Position numbers and translations under genes: made by a program
Notes under the pieces: generated by a model
What the model saw: only the letters and a program-made list of their open reading frames with translations
What the model was told of the DNA's origin: nothing
The model's database searches: none
Part shown: one piece after another, positions 1 through 9,045 of the stretch
Layout of the letters: each line of letters starts with the position of its first letter
Position numbering within the stretch: the first letter of the stretch is position 1
Origin: Azoarcus sp. PA01
Lineage (GTDB): Bacteria > Pseudomonadota > Gammaproteobacteria > Burkholderiales > Rhodocyclaceae
DNA length: 64,000 nt
NCBI GenBank assembly: GCA_001274695.2
Contig: LARU01000002.1
Location: 1,178,001-1,242,000, forward strand
Direction: 5' to 3'

Positions 1-50
1 GCGGGAAAACTGCGCGACGTGCCCCGCTCGGTGCTGCCTGCGTCGCGCCG

Positions 51-296
51 TCACGCAGCGACGGTCGCGGCCTTTCGTCCTTTCACCGGCGGAAGGGAAT
101 CCATGAACGCCCTCAGGCTGTCGCCCTGCATCTCGTGGATGAGCGCGACGACTTCGCCCAGCGACGAGGCGCACACGCACGAACAGGCGGCGGGGAAATC
201 GATCCCGCGGTGCGCCTGCGGCACGGGCGCGTCGGTGGCCGCGTCGTCTTGCTCGAGTTCGCGAATGAGCATCATCACATTGCCCAGTGCTGTCAT
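51..296 (-). CDS. Small conserved-looking hypothetical protein with a CxC motif
   Basis: An 81-residue protein of unknown function. The start at 296 is preceded by a strong ribosome binding site (GGAGGAAAGGCC before ATG), which is the main reason to accept it as real. It is acidic at the N-terminus (LIRELEQDD), has a central Cys-Ser-Cys-Val-Cys stretch around residues 38-42, and ends in a short basic tail. There is no signal peptide or membrane segment. It lies downstream of the AraC-type regulator on the same strand, separated by about 115 bases that contain a GC-rich hairpin, so it may be its own unit. The cysteines could bind metal, but nothing in the sequence proves it. Confidence 0.5.
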   Translation of the reverse strand: MTALGNVMMLIRELEQDDAATDAPVPQAHRGIDFPAACSCVCASSLGEVVALIHEMQGDSLRAFMDSLPPVKGRKAATVAA

Positions 297-377
297 GGCC
301 TTTCCTCCTTCCAGGAATCCGCCTCGTCATCGAGGCGGCTGAACATGGATTCAATATAGCCATGCGCTGTTTGCGGC

Positions 378-399
378 ACCCCCCCCATGCGGGAGGGGT
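378..399. terminator. GC hairpin between regulator and small ORF
   Basis: ACCCCCCCC and GGGAGGGGT form a nine-pair stem (one G-T type pair) around an ATGC loop just beyond the stop of the AraC-type gene. No clear T run follows on either strand, so it may be a processing or pausing structure and not an intrinsic terminator. The eight-C run is also a likely sequencing or slippage hot spot. Confidence 0.35.
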
Positions 400-410
400 T
401 TGCGCGATGC

Positions 411-1421
411 TCAGCCGCGCGCCCTTTCGCGCGTGCGCGAAGGACATTCGCCGTACTTGTTGCGGTAGTCGGTGGCGAAATGGCCGAGGTGATGAAAGCC
501 CCAGCGCATCGCGATGTTCGTCACGGTCTTGTCGGCCGACGAAGGGCTTCGCAGTTCCTCGTGCACGCGCGCCATGCGCACCGACTTGAGGTAGGCCATC
601 GGCGTGGTGTTGCGGAATTCGCGGAAGCCGGCGAAAAGTGCGCTGGTGCTGACTTTCGCGTGCGCCGCGAGATCGCCGATCGTCAGCTCCTGGTCCGCGT
701 GCGCTTCGATGAACTCCTCGACGCGCCGGACGTGGCGCGGCGCGATCGACTGCGGCGGGTCGAGCAGCGCGTCGCGGTAATTGTTCGGCTGCACCATCAG
801 CAGCGTCGTCACGAGCAGATGTTCGATCTGCGCCATTGCCAGCGACGAGCCGAACATAGGCGCCTCGCGTTCGAGTTCCGACGCGAGATGCGACACCAGC
901 ACCTGCCAGCTCACGCCGCCCTGACTCGACATTTCCATGCCGAGCCGGAACTCGACCGGTTCGGACAGCTCGTGCCCGAGCAGTTGCGCGCAGACGCTCT
1001 CGAGCAATGCGCGGTCGATCCTGACCATGATCTGGTCGCAGCCGCCATACACCGTCTGCGACAGGTTCTGCGTCGGGGTCACGACCGACGCGAGCTCGGG
1101 CGTCGAGCGGATATGCTGGCTGCCGCAGTGGATGTCCGCGCTGCCGCCCATCGGCATCATCACCAGCACGAAGTCCTTCAGGCAGCCGGCGTCGATCTCC
1201 ACCGTCGGGCCGTAGCGCAGCCGGTTCAGCGACACGCCGCGAATCCGCGCGTGCTGCATACAAGCGTCGACGGCGCCGCCGCGTCCGGCGATTTTCAGTT
1301 CATGCGGACAGAATATGTCGGCAACGCGGTCGCGCGCCTCTTCCGCATCCGTGGTCTGGAACAACGCGTAGCGGGAAAGCGGATCGCGCCCCCCCAGCGT
1401 CCTCACGAGCGCGTGGGTCAT
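411..1421 (-). CDS. AraC/XylS-family transcriptional activator
   Basis: A 336-residue DNA-binding regulator. Residues about 1-190 look like the AraC-binding-2 type sensor domain found in regulators of aromatic catabolism. Residues about 230-330 form the two helix-turn-helix units (LTIGDLAAHAKVSTSALFAGF, then TNIAMRWGFHHLGHF). The start at 1421 follows GGAGGAGG. It lies downstream of the four-gene molybdoenzyme operon on the same strand, separated by 255 bases, so it is a natural candidate for its regulator. Direct repeats with 20-bp spacing, the usual operator form for this family, lie upstream of that operon and again upstream of the second molybdoenzyme operon. The effector is unknown; an aromatic acid or its CoA ester is an inference from context. 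Confidence 0.85.
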   Translation of the reverse strand: MTHALVRTLGGRDPLSRYALFQTTDAEEARDRVADIFCPHELKIAGRGGAVDACMQHARIRGVSLNRLRYGPTVEIDAGCLKDFVLVMMPMGGSADIHCGSQHIRSTPELASVVTPTQNLSQTVYGGCDQIMVRIDRALLESVCAQLLGHELSEPVEFRLGMEMSSQGGVSWQVLVSHLASELEREAPMFGSSLAMAQIEHLLVTTLLMVQPNNYRDALLDPPQSIAPRHVRRVEEFIEAHADQELTIGDLAAHAKVSTSALFAGFREFRNTTPMAYLKSVRMARVHEELRSPSSADKTVTNIAMRWGFHHLGHFATDYRNKYGECPSRTRERARG

Positions 1422-1675
1422 CCTTCATTCCTCCTCCGGACTGCATTCCCTGCCTCGTTATTTTTCGAAGCATGGGAATTCCAAGCTTGCGCAAGTTGGG
1501 GCTTGCGGCTTGGCCGTCGCGTGATCTCGTCTCGCCCGGTTCCTGCCGGCGATTCCACGCGTCCAGGATCCGGCCGATCGCGGCGGCCAGATCCTGTATA
1601 CAGTACACAGGTATCGAGAGCAAGCGTTTCGCCCGTCCGGCCTGGAGGGGCGATGACCGCCGCCGCCGGCCTCCC

Positions 1676-2464
1676 TCAGGCCGGGACGAGCGCGAGCACT
1701 CTGAGCGGGCTGCCCGAGCCGTCGACGAGCTTCAGCGGCGACGCGACGAGCACCGCACCGGTGGCGGGGAGCTGGTCGAGATTGCACAGGCTCGCGAGGC
1801 CGAACTTGCCGTTGCCCTGCATGATGTGGTGCGTCCAGAACGGCGGATCGAACGAGTGGGCCTGGCCGGCGTCGGTGCCGACGGTCTCGACGCCGACGCC
1901 GAGCACGTCGCGTTCGAGCGCGAGCAGTTCGGTCGCGTCGCGGTCGAAGCCGGGCGAATGCGGACCGTCTTCGCGGCAGTTCAGGAACTCGGCCGCGCCG
2001 ACGCGCTTCGACCAGTCGCTGCGGAGCAGCACCCACGCGTTCGGCGGAATGCGCCCGTGCCGGCTTTCCCATTCGAGCAGCGCGTCGCGCGTCAGCAGGT
2101 GGTCGGGGTTCGCCGCGGCCTCGCGGCTGATGTCGATGACGCAGGCCGGGCCGACGAGGCGGCGCGCCGGGATCGTATCGACCGTTCCTTCGCTGCGACC
2201 CTTGCCGCTGATCCAGTGCACCGGCGCGTCGAAGTGCGTGCCGGTGTGCTCGCCCATGCGGATCGTCCGCCAGTACCATGCCGGCCCCTTGTCGTCATAG
2301 TGGGAGATCGTCTCGAAAGTCACCGGCGGCGAATTCGAGAACGGCTCCGGCAGGCCGAGCACCGGCGTGTCCGGGCCGAGCGGCTGGGTCAGGTCGACGA
2401 CCTGGACGCTGCCCGCGGCGAGCGCGTCGACGAGCTGCGTCAGGACGTTTTCATTCGTTGACAT
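1676..2464 (-). CDS. Cyclase-family metal-dependent hydrolase
   Basis: A 262-residue soluble protein of the cyclase/kynurenine-formamidase-like family (PF04199). The family's metal-binding signature H-x-G-T-H-x-D-x-P-x-H is intact (HTGTHFDAPVHW, about residues 83-94). The start at 2464 has a good ribosome binding site (GAGGAGAAC), giving an N-terminus MSTNENVL; longer reading-frame versions run into the upstream gene and are unlikely. It is the last gene of the operon that encodes the Mo, Fe-S and anchor subunits. Members hydrolyse amides or lactone-like rings; the substrate cannot be told from sequence. In this operon it may act on the product or substrate of the molybdoenzyme, for example a cyclic or thioester intermediate, which is inference. 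Confidence 0.82.
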   Translation of the reverse strand: MSTNENVLTQLVDALAAGSVQVVDLTQPLGPDTPVLGLPEPFSNSPPVTFETISHYDDKGPAWYWRTIRMGEHTGTHFDAPVHWISGKGRSEGTVDTIPARRLVGPACVIDISREAAANPDHLLTRDALLEWESRHGRIPPNAWVLLRSDWSKRVGAAEFLNCREDGPHSPGFDRDATELLALERDVLGVGVETVGTDAGQAHSFDPPFWTHHIMQGNGKFGLASLCNLDQLPATGAVLVASPLKLVDGSGSPLRVLALVPA

Positions 2465-2541
2465 GTTGTTCTCCTCGGTTTCATTGTCGGGGTGCCGGAA
2501 GCCGGCGTTTCCGTGGTTGAGCCTGTAACTCAGCCTGTAAC

Positions 2542-3444
2542 TCAGCGCCTGAAGCGCGGCGCGCAGCTCGTTACCGGGTCGTACGCGCCGGCCTTGAACA
2601 TCAGCACGCGAAATGCATAGTAGCCGGTCAGCTGCGCGCCCGAGACCGCGAGCATCCACGCGAACTGGCGCGGCGCGAGCGCCATCATCAGCGCCGACAC
2701 GACGAAGCCGAGCCCGATGACGAGCGGGATGAACCAGCGTGCGAAGCGGCCGCGCAGCAGCAGGCCGACGGCGGCGCGGCCGGCTTCGGAGCCGTAGCGC
2801 GCGCCGTGCAGCATGCTCAGCACCGTGACCAGGCCGAGGAGCATCAGCGCGATCGCCGCGGCCTGCAGCAGCCGCGTCGCCTCGCCGTCGGCGGCGAGGA
2901 ACGGCGTGTTGAAACCGAGCACCAGCGTCAGCAGCACGCCGTTGAGCAGCGCGTAGATGAGGCTCGCGATCGGCATCAGGCCGGTGTTCCACAGCGTGAT
3001 CGCCGACGAATGCGACATCGCGAAACCCTGGTACACCATGATCACGAAACACGCCAGCAACGCCACTGCGCTCACCAGTTCCGACACCGCGCCCGGCAGG
3101 AACGGGCTCCTGACGTCGAGAACGTGCAGCGCGCCGGCAGCGGCGAACACGACGATCGCGAGCAACCCGCGGCTGACCCACGAGCTGCGCACTTTCGTCA
3201 GCGCGCGCCAGCCGCGCAGCGGCTGGCCCAGATGCAGCAGGTGGCCGCCGGCCTTGCCGAACAGCACCATCAGCAGGCCGACGGTCATGCCGGTGACGAA
3301 ATCGAAGAACTGCGACACGAAATACAGCCCTGCGCCGGCCTCGCCGAAGAAGAACGCGGTCGCCATATGCACACCCCACGCCTTCTGCATGCGGAAACCG
3401 ACGCGGAAATCGTCGCTCGCGCCGCGCACGTTACTCGCCATCAT
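2542..3444 (-). CDS. NrfD/PsrC-like membrane anchor subunit (PadD-like)
   Basis: A 300-residue integral membrane protein with about eight hydrophobic segments, of the NrfD/PsrC type that links Fe-S subunits of molybdoenzymes to the quinone pool. The start at 3444 (MMASNVRG) lies eight bases after AAAGGAG; the longer frame reading into the Fe-S gene is rejected. It sits 26 bases after the Fe-S subunit gene and before the cyclase-family gene. The set catalytic-FeS-NrfD matches both polysulfide-reductase-type enzymes and phenylacetyl-CoA:acceptor oxidoreductase (PadBCD). No haem-binding cytochrome b pattern is evident. Role inferred: passing electrons from the cytoplasmic-side Fe-S subunit to quinone. 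Confidence 0.8.
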   Translation of the reverse strand: MMASNVRGASDDFRVGFRMQKAWGVHMATAFFFGEAGAGLYFVSQFFDFVTGMTVGLLMVLFGKAGGHLLHLGQPLRGWRALTKVRSSWVSRGLLAIVVFAAAGALHVLDVRSPFLPGAVSELVSAVALLACFVIMVYQGFAMSHSSAITLWNTGLMPIASLIYALLNGVLLTLVLGFNTPFLAADGEATRLLQAAAIALMLLGLVTVLSMLHGARYGSEAGRAAVGLLLRGRFARWFIPLVIGLGFVVSALMMALAPRQFAWMLAVSGAQLTGYYAFRVLMFKAGAYDPVTSCAPRFRR

Positions 3445-3470
3445 CGGAATTGCTCCTTTGTCGCTGCGGA

Positions 3471-4085
3471 TCAGTCGATATAGAAAACGCGCGGATTGGT
3501 GTTCTTGTCGGCCAGCGGCTGACGCGCCCGGTGCTCCTGGATGAGCTGCCGCACGCGGCTTTGCGCGTCGTCCAGATCGCCGAAGATGCGCGCTTCGGTC
3601 GGACAGGTCGCGACGCACGCGGGCTCCTGGCCGGCATCGACGCGCTCGTGGCAGAACGTGCATTTGACGACCGTGCCGACGGTGAAGCGCGACAGGCCCT
3701 GCTCCTCGAACGGCGTAAGCCGCCCGTTGCCGAACAGCCCCTCCTGCAGCATCTCGGGCTCGAGGCGCGTGCGCTGGTCGTACGGACAGGCGACGATGCA
3801 CGAGCCGCAGCCGATGCACTTGTCGCGATCGACCATGACGATGCCGTCGGCGCGGGTCCAGGTCGCGCCGGTCGGGCAGACGCGCTCGCACGGCGCGTCC
3901 TCGCAATGGTTGCAGATCGTCGGGACGTAGGTCCGCGTCGCGTGCGGATACTCGCCGACCTCTTCACTGAGCGTCTTCGTGAAGAACACGCCGTTCGGCA
4001 GACTGTTCTCCTGTTTGCACGCGACCGCACAGGCGTTACAGCCGATGCAGCGCCGCAGGTCGAAAACCATGCCCCATTTCGCCAT
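3471..4085 (-). CDS. Four-cluster Fe-S electron transfer subunit (PadC-like)
   Basis: A 204-residue ferredoxin-like subunit of the DMSO-reductase family. Four cysteine groups are visible: CIGCNACAVAC near residue 13, CNHCEDAPCERVC near residue 58, CIGCGSCIVAC near residue 90, and CTFC plus a distal ACVATC near residues 140-160. These would hold four 4Fe-4S clusters. The start (MAKWGMVF) overlaps the stop of the catalytic subunit gene by one base (TGATG), so translation is probably coupled. There is no twin-arginine or other export signal, so the subunit should stay on the cytoplasmic face, unlike periplasmic polysulfide reductases. It wires the Mo subunit to the NrfD-like anchor. Confidence 0.88.
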   Translation of the reverse strand: MAKWGMVFDLRRCIGCNACAVACKQENSLPNGVFFTKTLSEEVGEYPHATRTYVPTICNHCEDAPCERVCPTGATWTRADGIVMVDRDKCIGCGSCIVACPYDQRTRLEPEMLQEGLFGNGRLTPFEEQGLSRFTVGTVVKCTFCHERVDAGQEPACVATCPTEARIFGDLDDAQSRVRQLIQEHRARQPLADKNTNPRVFYID

Positions 4086-6688
4086 CAGTGCGCCCTCCGC
4101 TGCCCGAACACCGAATTGCCCGCGGCGATCCCGGGCGGCATCGCGGCGAGCTTCGTCAGCTTCACTTTCGCGACCGTCTCCGGCTGCCCGCTGCACGCGT
4201 CAGTGTGTTTCAGATTCGCCGGCAGCAGCTCGTTGAAGTTGCCGCCGCCGTGACGCACGCCGGTGTTCTGCGTCGCGACCCTCGACAGCGCGTTCGACAC
4301 GCACACCGCGTCCGGATGCACGCCTTCGGACAGCGCGACGCGGCCGACGATGCTGCCGTACGGCGACTCGATGCGCACGATGTCGCCGTCGCCGAGGCCT
4401 TTGCCTTTCGCCGTCGCCGCGTTCAGCAGCACCGCGGTGTGCACCGGGTCCTTGAACACGATGTCGTTGATCCACGGGTTGCCGATGCTCTCGCCGAAGT
4501 TGATCTGGATGTCCTTGAACGTGATCGCGTACAGGTCGAAGCCGGCCGGCTCGAGATGCACCGGGTCGAGCACCGCGGTCGGCAGCGGCTGGTAGTCGCC
4601 CCATTCCCATTCGTCGCGGATCGACACGTCGGCCGCTTCCATTTTCGCGCGCAGCTCGTCACGCGCGCGGACGATGTCCTCGATGTAGAAGTGCAGCCGC
4701 ATGCCGTCCCACGGCCGGTACCACTTCTCGGGCCGGCGCGGCGTCACCGCGTGACCGTGCTCGACGTACCAGTCGAGCCCTTTGCCGTTCCACAGGAGGC
4801 CTTTGCGCTCGGCGATGTCGCGGTCGGTGTATTTGCGGTTCGGTTCGAGCAGCAGCTCCGGCTTCTGGTGGAAGCCGTTGACGAAGTTCAGGATCGTGTT
4901 CCAGGTCTCGAGGATGCCGAGGCGCTCGGAGATTTCGTAGAAGATCTCCTCCTCGCTCTTCGTGTCGTACAGCGGCGGCGTCGCCGGCTGGCGCAGGCAC
5001 ATCCCTTCGTGGTGCGGCGGCTCGATCATCGTCATGTTCCACGACTCCATCAGGTCGTGCGCCGGCAGGATGATGTCCGCCCATTCGTTCGACTCGTTCG
5101 GCAGGATGTCGATCGCGACGATGAAGCGCATCGCGCGCATCATCTCGTACCATTTCTCGCGGCTGCCGGAGATGTTCCACAGCGGGTTCGAATGGCACAG
5201 CAGCATCGTGTCCGGCGTGTAGTCGAGGCCGAACTTCTCGGCGTTCGCGAGCGTGTGTTGCGTGAGATGCCCGGGATCGACGCCGATCGGGAAATAGCCC
5301 ATCAGGTGCGTCTCGTTCGGCGGATACGAGAACGGCACTTCCGGGTGCAGCTGGTGCGGCGCGGTCTTCATCATGCCGTTGTCGCCCGCGACGATCTGCC
5401 CGACGCCGCCGCGGATCTCCTCCATCTGGTCGTCGAGCGTCGCGCCGACGTGGCCGCCGGGCGCGTCGATCGCGCCGACGAGGAAATTCACCAGCTTGAA
5501 CGCCTGGTTCGCCATCGCGCTGTACTTGTGCCCTTGCGCGCCGCGGTAGTAGTTGTATGCGGCCGGACGCAGCGGCAGCAGGCGCCCTTCGATCTCGATG
5601 AACGAGCCGATCTGCGCCGCTTTCGCGAACTCGCGCGCGATGCGGCGTGTCGTCGCGGCCGGCACCGTCGTCACCGCTTCCATCTGCTCCGGCGAGCATT
5701 CGTCGAGGATGTCCTTGAACGTCTGGAACGCCGGTTCGCAAGGCTTGCCTTCGACCTCGAAGCGGCCTTCGAGCGCGAACTCCTTGATGTCCGGGTCGTC
5801 CCACAGCTTCGCGCAGTGGTCGGCGGCATCCCAGACGTAGATCTTGCCGTCGGCGTTGCGGACGAAATAGCCGTCCGGGCCGACAAGATACGGCGCGTTC
5901 GTGTCTTTCGTCAGGAACTTCGCGTCGTAGAGTTTTTCGCTGACGAGCACATGACACAGGCCGAGCGCGAACTGGCGGTCGGTCGCCGGGCGGATCGGCA
6001 CCCACTCGTTCGCTTTCGCCGCGCCGATCGACAGGCGCGGCTCGACGACGACGACGCGCATGTTGCGCTCGACGCGCGCTTTCGCGACGTGGTTCGCCTG
6101 CGCCGCAGTGTGCAGGTGCGACGAGAAGCCGTCCCCACCGCCGTTGTTGATCCAGTAGTTGCAGTAATTGACGTCGTTCGCGGCAGCGAATGCCGAATGG
6201 ACGAAGCCGTTCATCGGGTGATAGCCGCCGCCGCAGAAGTTGCCGACCGACGAAAAGTAGTTCGCGTTGCCGAACGCCGCCGGCCACGCCCACAGGAAGA
6301 GCTTCTGGAAGTTGTTGATCGCCGGCAGCAGCTTGCGCCGGTCCTCATCCATCGTCCGCTTGAGCTCCCGCCCGACGATGTCGAGCGCCTCGTCCCAGCC
6401 GATCGCTTCCCATTTCGGATCGACGCCCGGCCCTTTGTCCGGATTCGTGCGGCGCATCGGCGTCCTGAAGCGCGCCGGGTCGTAATGGCGCAGGATCGCC
6501 GCGTTGCCTTTCGGGCACAGGCGGCCGTTGTTGCTCGGGCTGGTCGGGTTGCCTTCGACTTTGTTGACGATGCCGTCGTCGGTGATGTGGATGCGGGTAT
6601 TGCACGAGTGGATGCACATCTTGCAACTGGAATTCAACCACTTCCCCGGCTTCATCGAATTCTGCACAGGCTGCGTCGGGTTCTGCAT
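4085..6688 (-). CDS. Molybdopterin oxidoreductase catalytic subunit, DMSO-reductase family (PadB-like)
   Basis: An 867-residue bis-MGD enzyme. Near the N-terminus the 4Fe-4S motif SCKMCIHSC, followed by LCPKGNA, is clear; the middle has molybdopterin domains; the C-terminal 150 residues form the dinucleotide-binding domain. A cysteine in NFCGGG (about residue 150) is a possible Mo ligand. The start at 6688 follows GAGGAG; a start eight residues upstream lacks support. No twin-arginine signal is present, so the active site faces the cytoplasm. With a four-cluster subunit and an NrfD anchor this fits phenylacetyl-CoA:acceptor oxidoreductase (PadBCD), known in Thauera and Aromatoleum, better than a periplasmic sulfur-compound reductase. 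The absence of phenylglyoxylate dehydrogenase genes leaves the substrate open. Other aromatic acyl-CoA or phenolic substrates are possible. Confidence 0.75.
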   Translation of the reverse strand: MQNPTQPVQNSMKPGKWLNSSCKMCIHSCNTRIHITDDGIVNKVEGNPTSPSNNGRLCPKGNAAILRHYDPARFRTPMRRTNPDKGPGVDPKWEAIGWDEALDIVGRELKRTMDEDRRKLLPAINNFQKLFLWAWPAAFGNANYFSSVGNFCGGGYHPMNGFVHSAFAAANDVNYCNYWINNGGGDGFSSHLHTAAQANHVAKARVERNMRVVVVEPRLSIGAAKANEWVPIRPATDRQFALGLCHVLVSEKLYDAKFLTKDTNAPYLVGPDGYFVRNADGKIYVWDAADHCAKLWDDPDIKEFALEGRFEVEGKPCEPAFQTFKDILDECSPEQMEAVTTVPAATTRRIAREFAKAAQIGSFIEIEGRLLPLRPAAYNYYRGAQGHKYSAMANQAFKLVNFLVGAIDAPGGHVGATLDDQMEEIRGGVGQIVAGDNGMMKTAPHQLHPEVPFSYPPNETHLMGYFPIGVDPGHLTQHTLANAEKFGLDYTPDTMLLCHSNPLWNISGSREKWYEMMRAMRFIVAIDILPNESNEWADIILPAHDLMESWNMTMIEPPHHEGMCLRQPATPPLYDTKSEEEIFYEISERLGILETWNTILNFVNGFHQKPELLLEPNRKYTDRDIAERKGLLWNGKGLDWYVEHGHAVTPRRPEKWYRPWDGMRLHFYIEDIVRARDELRAKMEAADVSIRDEWEWGDYQPLPTAVLDPVHLEPAGFDLYAITFKDIQINFGESIGNPWINDIVFKDPVHTAVLLNAATAKGKGLGDGDIVRIESPYGSIVGRVALSEGVHPDAVCVSNALSRVATQNTGVRHGGGNFNELLPANLKHTDACSGQPETVAKVKLTKLAAMPPGIAAGNSVFGQRRAH

Positions 6689-6750
6689 TGCAGCTCCTCG
6701 TTGGAATTTCAAGACTGCTCACCGTGTTGAAGTTATGGGAGTCGCCACGG

Positions 6751-6783
6751 GGCAGCTATCCCGTGATTGCGGCACCTATCCCG
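6751..6783. promoter_or_regulatory. Direct-repeat operator candidate upstream of the Mo operon
   Basis: GGCAGCTATCCCG (6751-6763) is repeated as GGCACCTATCCCG (6771-6783), 12 of 13 bases the same, with a period of exactly 20 bp. It lies 63-95 bases upstream of the catalytic subunit start. Direct repeats of about two helical turns are typical of AraC/XylS-family binding sites. The rest of the 324-base gap 6689-7012 shows no gene. A related pair with the same 20-bp period lies at 20885-20917. Confidence 0.5.
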
Positions 6784-7012
6784 GAAATGCCCGTCTTTCG
6801 AAGGCCCGGGAAAAACGCAGCGCACAAACTGCGGGCGCAGGCCGCGGGTTTCCGGGGCATCGGGAGCGCGCTTCCACTGTCGCAGCTGCCGGCAGTTGCC
6901 CGCAGTTGCAAATAGGTCCGCTCGCCGGCAGCATGCGGACGGGCATCAGCACCTTCCCGCCCACGTTCCTGTCGCGCCCTGCATCGCGCCTTCCAACCCG
7001 CTGCCCCGATCG

Positions 7013-8194
7013 ATGAACCACCGCGAACGCTTTCTCGATCTGCAATCGGTGCTGCAGCAGCACCAGTCGCTATGGCGACCGCAGCCGTTTCACGTCCGGC
7101 GCCCCGCATGGTGCGATCGATGGCCGGCGCTGGCCGATGCGGTGCTCGGGCTCGACGAACCGACGCTCGAGCGATTCACCGCCGATCCCGCCGCGTGCCA
7201 GATGTGGCTCGCGCCCCGGCTGCCGGCAGCCGCCAGCCTCGAGCCCTTGTGCGACGTGCCGCAGCTCGTCCCGCGCGTACTGCCGCCCGTCGGCACCCGC
7301 TTCGACTGGTCGATTCCCGGACGCAAGCGCGAGCAGATCGAAGCGTTCGCCGCGCACGGGCACGCCGCGCATGCGCCGCTGCTGGAGTGGTGTGCCGGCA
7401 AAGGGCACCTCGGGAGACGCCTCGCGCTCGCCGACCACGTGCCGGTCCGCTCGCTGGAGCTCGACCCGGCGCTGTGCGAAGCGGCGCAACGCCTCGCCGA
7501 ACGCGCGGGCGTCGAGCAGACCGTGCTGTGCGCCGACGCGCTCGCCGCGCGCTCGCGCGAACACGTCCGCGACCACGCCGTCGTCGCGCTGCACGCGTGC
7601 GGCGAGCTGCACCGCACGCTGGCGCGCTCGGCAGCCGCCGACCACGCGCACAGCTACCGGATCGCGCCGTGCTGCTACCATCTCGGCGCCGACGACGGCT
7701 ACCGCGCGCTGAGTTCGCAAGCTTCGCTGCCACTCGACGCCGCGGCGCTGCGCCTCGCGGTGACCGAAACCGTCACCGCGCCGCGCCACGTGCGCCAACG
7801 TCTCGCGCGCGACCAGGCGTGGAAGCTCGGCTTCATCGCATTGCGCAACGCGCTCGAAGGTGAGGCGATCCGCCTTTTCCGCCCGGTGCCCTCACCGTGG
7901 CTGTCGGGCGATTTCGCCGGTTTCTGTGAAGCGCTGGCGCGGCGCGAGCGCGTGCAGCTCCCCGCTGCGATCGACTGGACCCACTGGCTCGCGACCGGCG
8001 AGCGCCGCCGCGCCGAAGTGCGGCGCTTGGAGCTCGTGCGTCACGCGTTCCGCCGCGCGCTCGAGACCTGGCTCGTCATGGATCTCGCGCTCGGGTTCGA
8101 AGAGGCCGGGTTCGACGTCGAAGTCGGCAGCTTTTGCGCCCGCGCGCTGACCCCGCGAAATCTGATGGTGGTGGCGCGGCGACGGGAGATTTAG
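7013..8194 (+). CDS. SAM-dependent methyltransferase domain protein (PF13679-type)
   Basis: A 393-residue cytoplasmic protein. The SAM-binding motif I is seen as LLEWCAGKGHLGRRLA near residue 125, followed by SLELDP (motif II) and a conserved ALHACGEL and IAPCCYH pair later in the fold, which is the pattern of the Methyltransf_32 family. Substrates of this family are not well defined; RNA modification is one suggestion. The start at 7013 is chosen because the protein after it begins the conserved part; the extra 82 residues of the longer frame overlap the promoter of the divergent Mo operon. It is a single gene, divergent from the Mo operon and followed by bacterioferritin. Confidence 0.7.
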   Translation: MNHRERFLDLQSVLQQHQSLWRPQPFHVRRPAWCDRWPALADAVLGLDEPTLERFTADPAACQMWLAPRLPAAASLEPLCDVPQLVPRVLPPVGTRFDWSIPGRKREQIEAFAAHGHAAHAPLLEWCAGKGHLGRRLALADHVPVRSLELDPALCEAAQRLAERAGVEQTVLCADALAARSREHVRDHAVVALHACGELHRTLARSAAADHAHSYRIAPCCYHLGADDGYRALSSQASLPLDAAALRLAVTETVTAPRHVRQRLARDQAWKLGFIALRNALEGEAIRLFRPVPSPWLSGDFAGFCEALARRERVQLPAAIDWTHWLATGERRRAEVRRLELVRHAFRRALETWLVMDLALGFEEAGFDVEVGSFCARALTPRNLMVVARRREI

Positions 8195-8376
8195 CGGCGC
8201 TGTCGCCGCGGCGGGCCGTGACGTCGTTCGCCGGGCATCGATTTCGCAGCCGGTGTGGTCGACCCTGCATCGGCCGCCGACCGACAATGCGTCTCATTAC
8301 CCACATGAAAACGGGTTTGAGCTATGTTGAACGATGATTTCAAACGGCTGCTGCCCTGCCCCCCAAGGAGGACGTA

Positions 8377-8844
8377 ATGAAAGGCGACAACCAGGTACTC
8401 GATCATCTGAACGCGTTGCTGGCAGGCGAAATGACCTCCGTGGATCAGTATTTCATCCATTCGAGGATGTACGACAACTGGGGACTGCCGAAACTGCACG
8501 AACGGATTGCCCACGAGATGTCGGAGGAACTCGAACACGCCTCCGGGCTCATCGCGCGCATTCTTTTCCTCGAAGGCACGCCGGATCTATCCAAGCGCGA
8601 CCCGCTGCAGATCGGTCAGACGGTCCCCGACATGCTGAAGAACGACCTCGCTCTGGAATTGAAAGTCGTCGGCCACCTGAAGGAGGTGATCGCCTACTGC
8701 GAAACCGTCAAGGACTACCAGACGCGCGAGATCCTCGAAGGCATGCTGGCGGACACCGAAGAGGATCACGCCTACTGGCTGGAAAAACAGCTCGGTCTGA
8801 TCGACAAAGTAGGGTTGCAGAATTACCTGCAGTCGCAAATGTGA
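8377..8844 (+). CDS. bfr: Bacterioferritin
   Basis: A 155-residue four-helix-bundle ferritin that oxidises and stores iron. Ferroxidase ligands of the family can be placed: E18 in [12 protein letters not shown]51 and H54 in [10 protein letters not shown]94 in LALELK, and E127 and H130 in TEEDHAYW. The haem-ligating methionine is expected near residue 52 in classical Bfr, but here that position is not methionine (M48 in HEMSEELEH is the nearest), so haem binding is uncertain. A strong ribosome binding site (AAGGAGG) precedes ATG at 8377. The length is typical. It stands alone, near an iron-type ABC ATPase with a Fur-like site. Confidence 0.93.
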   Translation: MKGDNQVLDHLNALLAGEMTSVDQYFIHSRMYDNWGLPKLHERIAHEMSEELEHASGLIARILFLEGTPDLSKRDPLQIGQTVPDMLKNDLALELKVVGHLKEVIAYCETVKDYQTREILEGMLADTEEDHAYWLEKQLGLIDKVGLQNYLQSQM

Positions 8845-9045
8845 TCCCGGCGGGCGGCGAGGGGCCGGTGTTAAGCCAGGCGCGCGTGCACCGAACCCGC
8901 TCTGCCGGGCGACCGCCATTTAGCGCTGGTTTCCTCGCGCTGTCTTCCTCGATAGCCCCGAGCGCGTGATCGTCGATCGCACGCTCGGGAAGTCGCCGGC
9001 AGAGTGAGCTCGCAGCCCCCGGAGTCCCCGACGAACTTCGGAATC

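Noticed and set aside
4088..6730. An 880-codon open frame on the plus strand
   Set aside because: It is the antisense shadow of the Mo catalytic subunit in GC-rich DNA; arginine/valine-rich translation, no family motif and no ribosome binding site.
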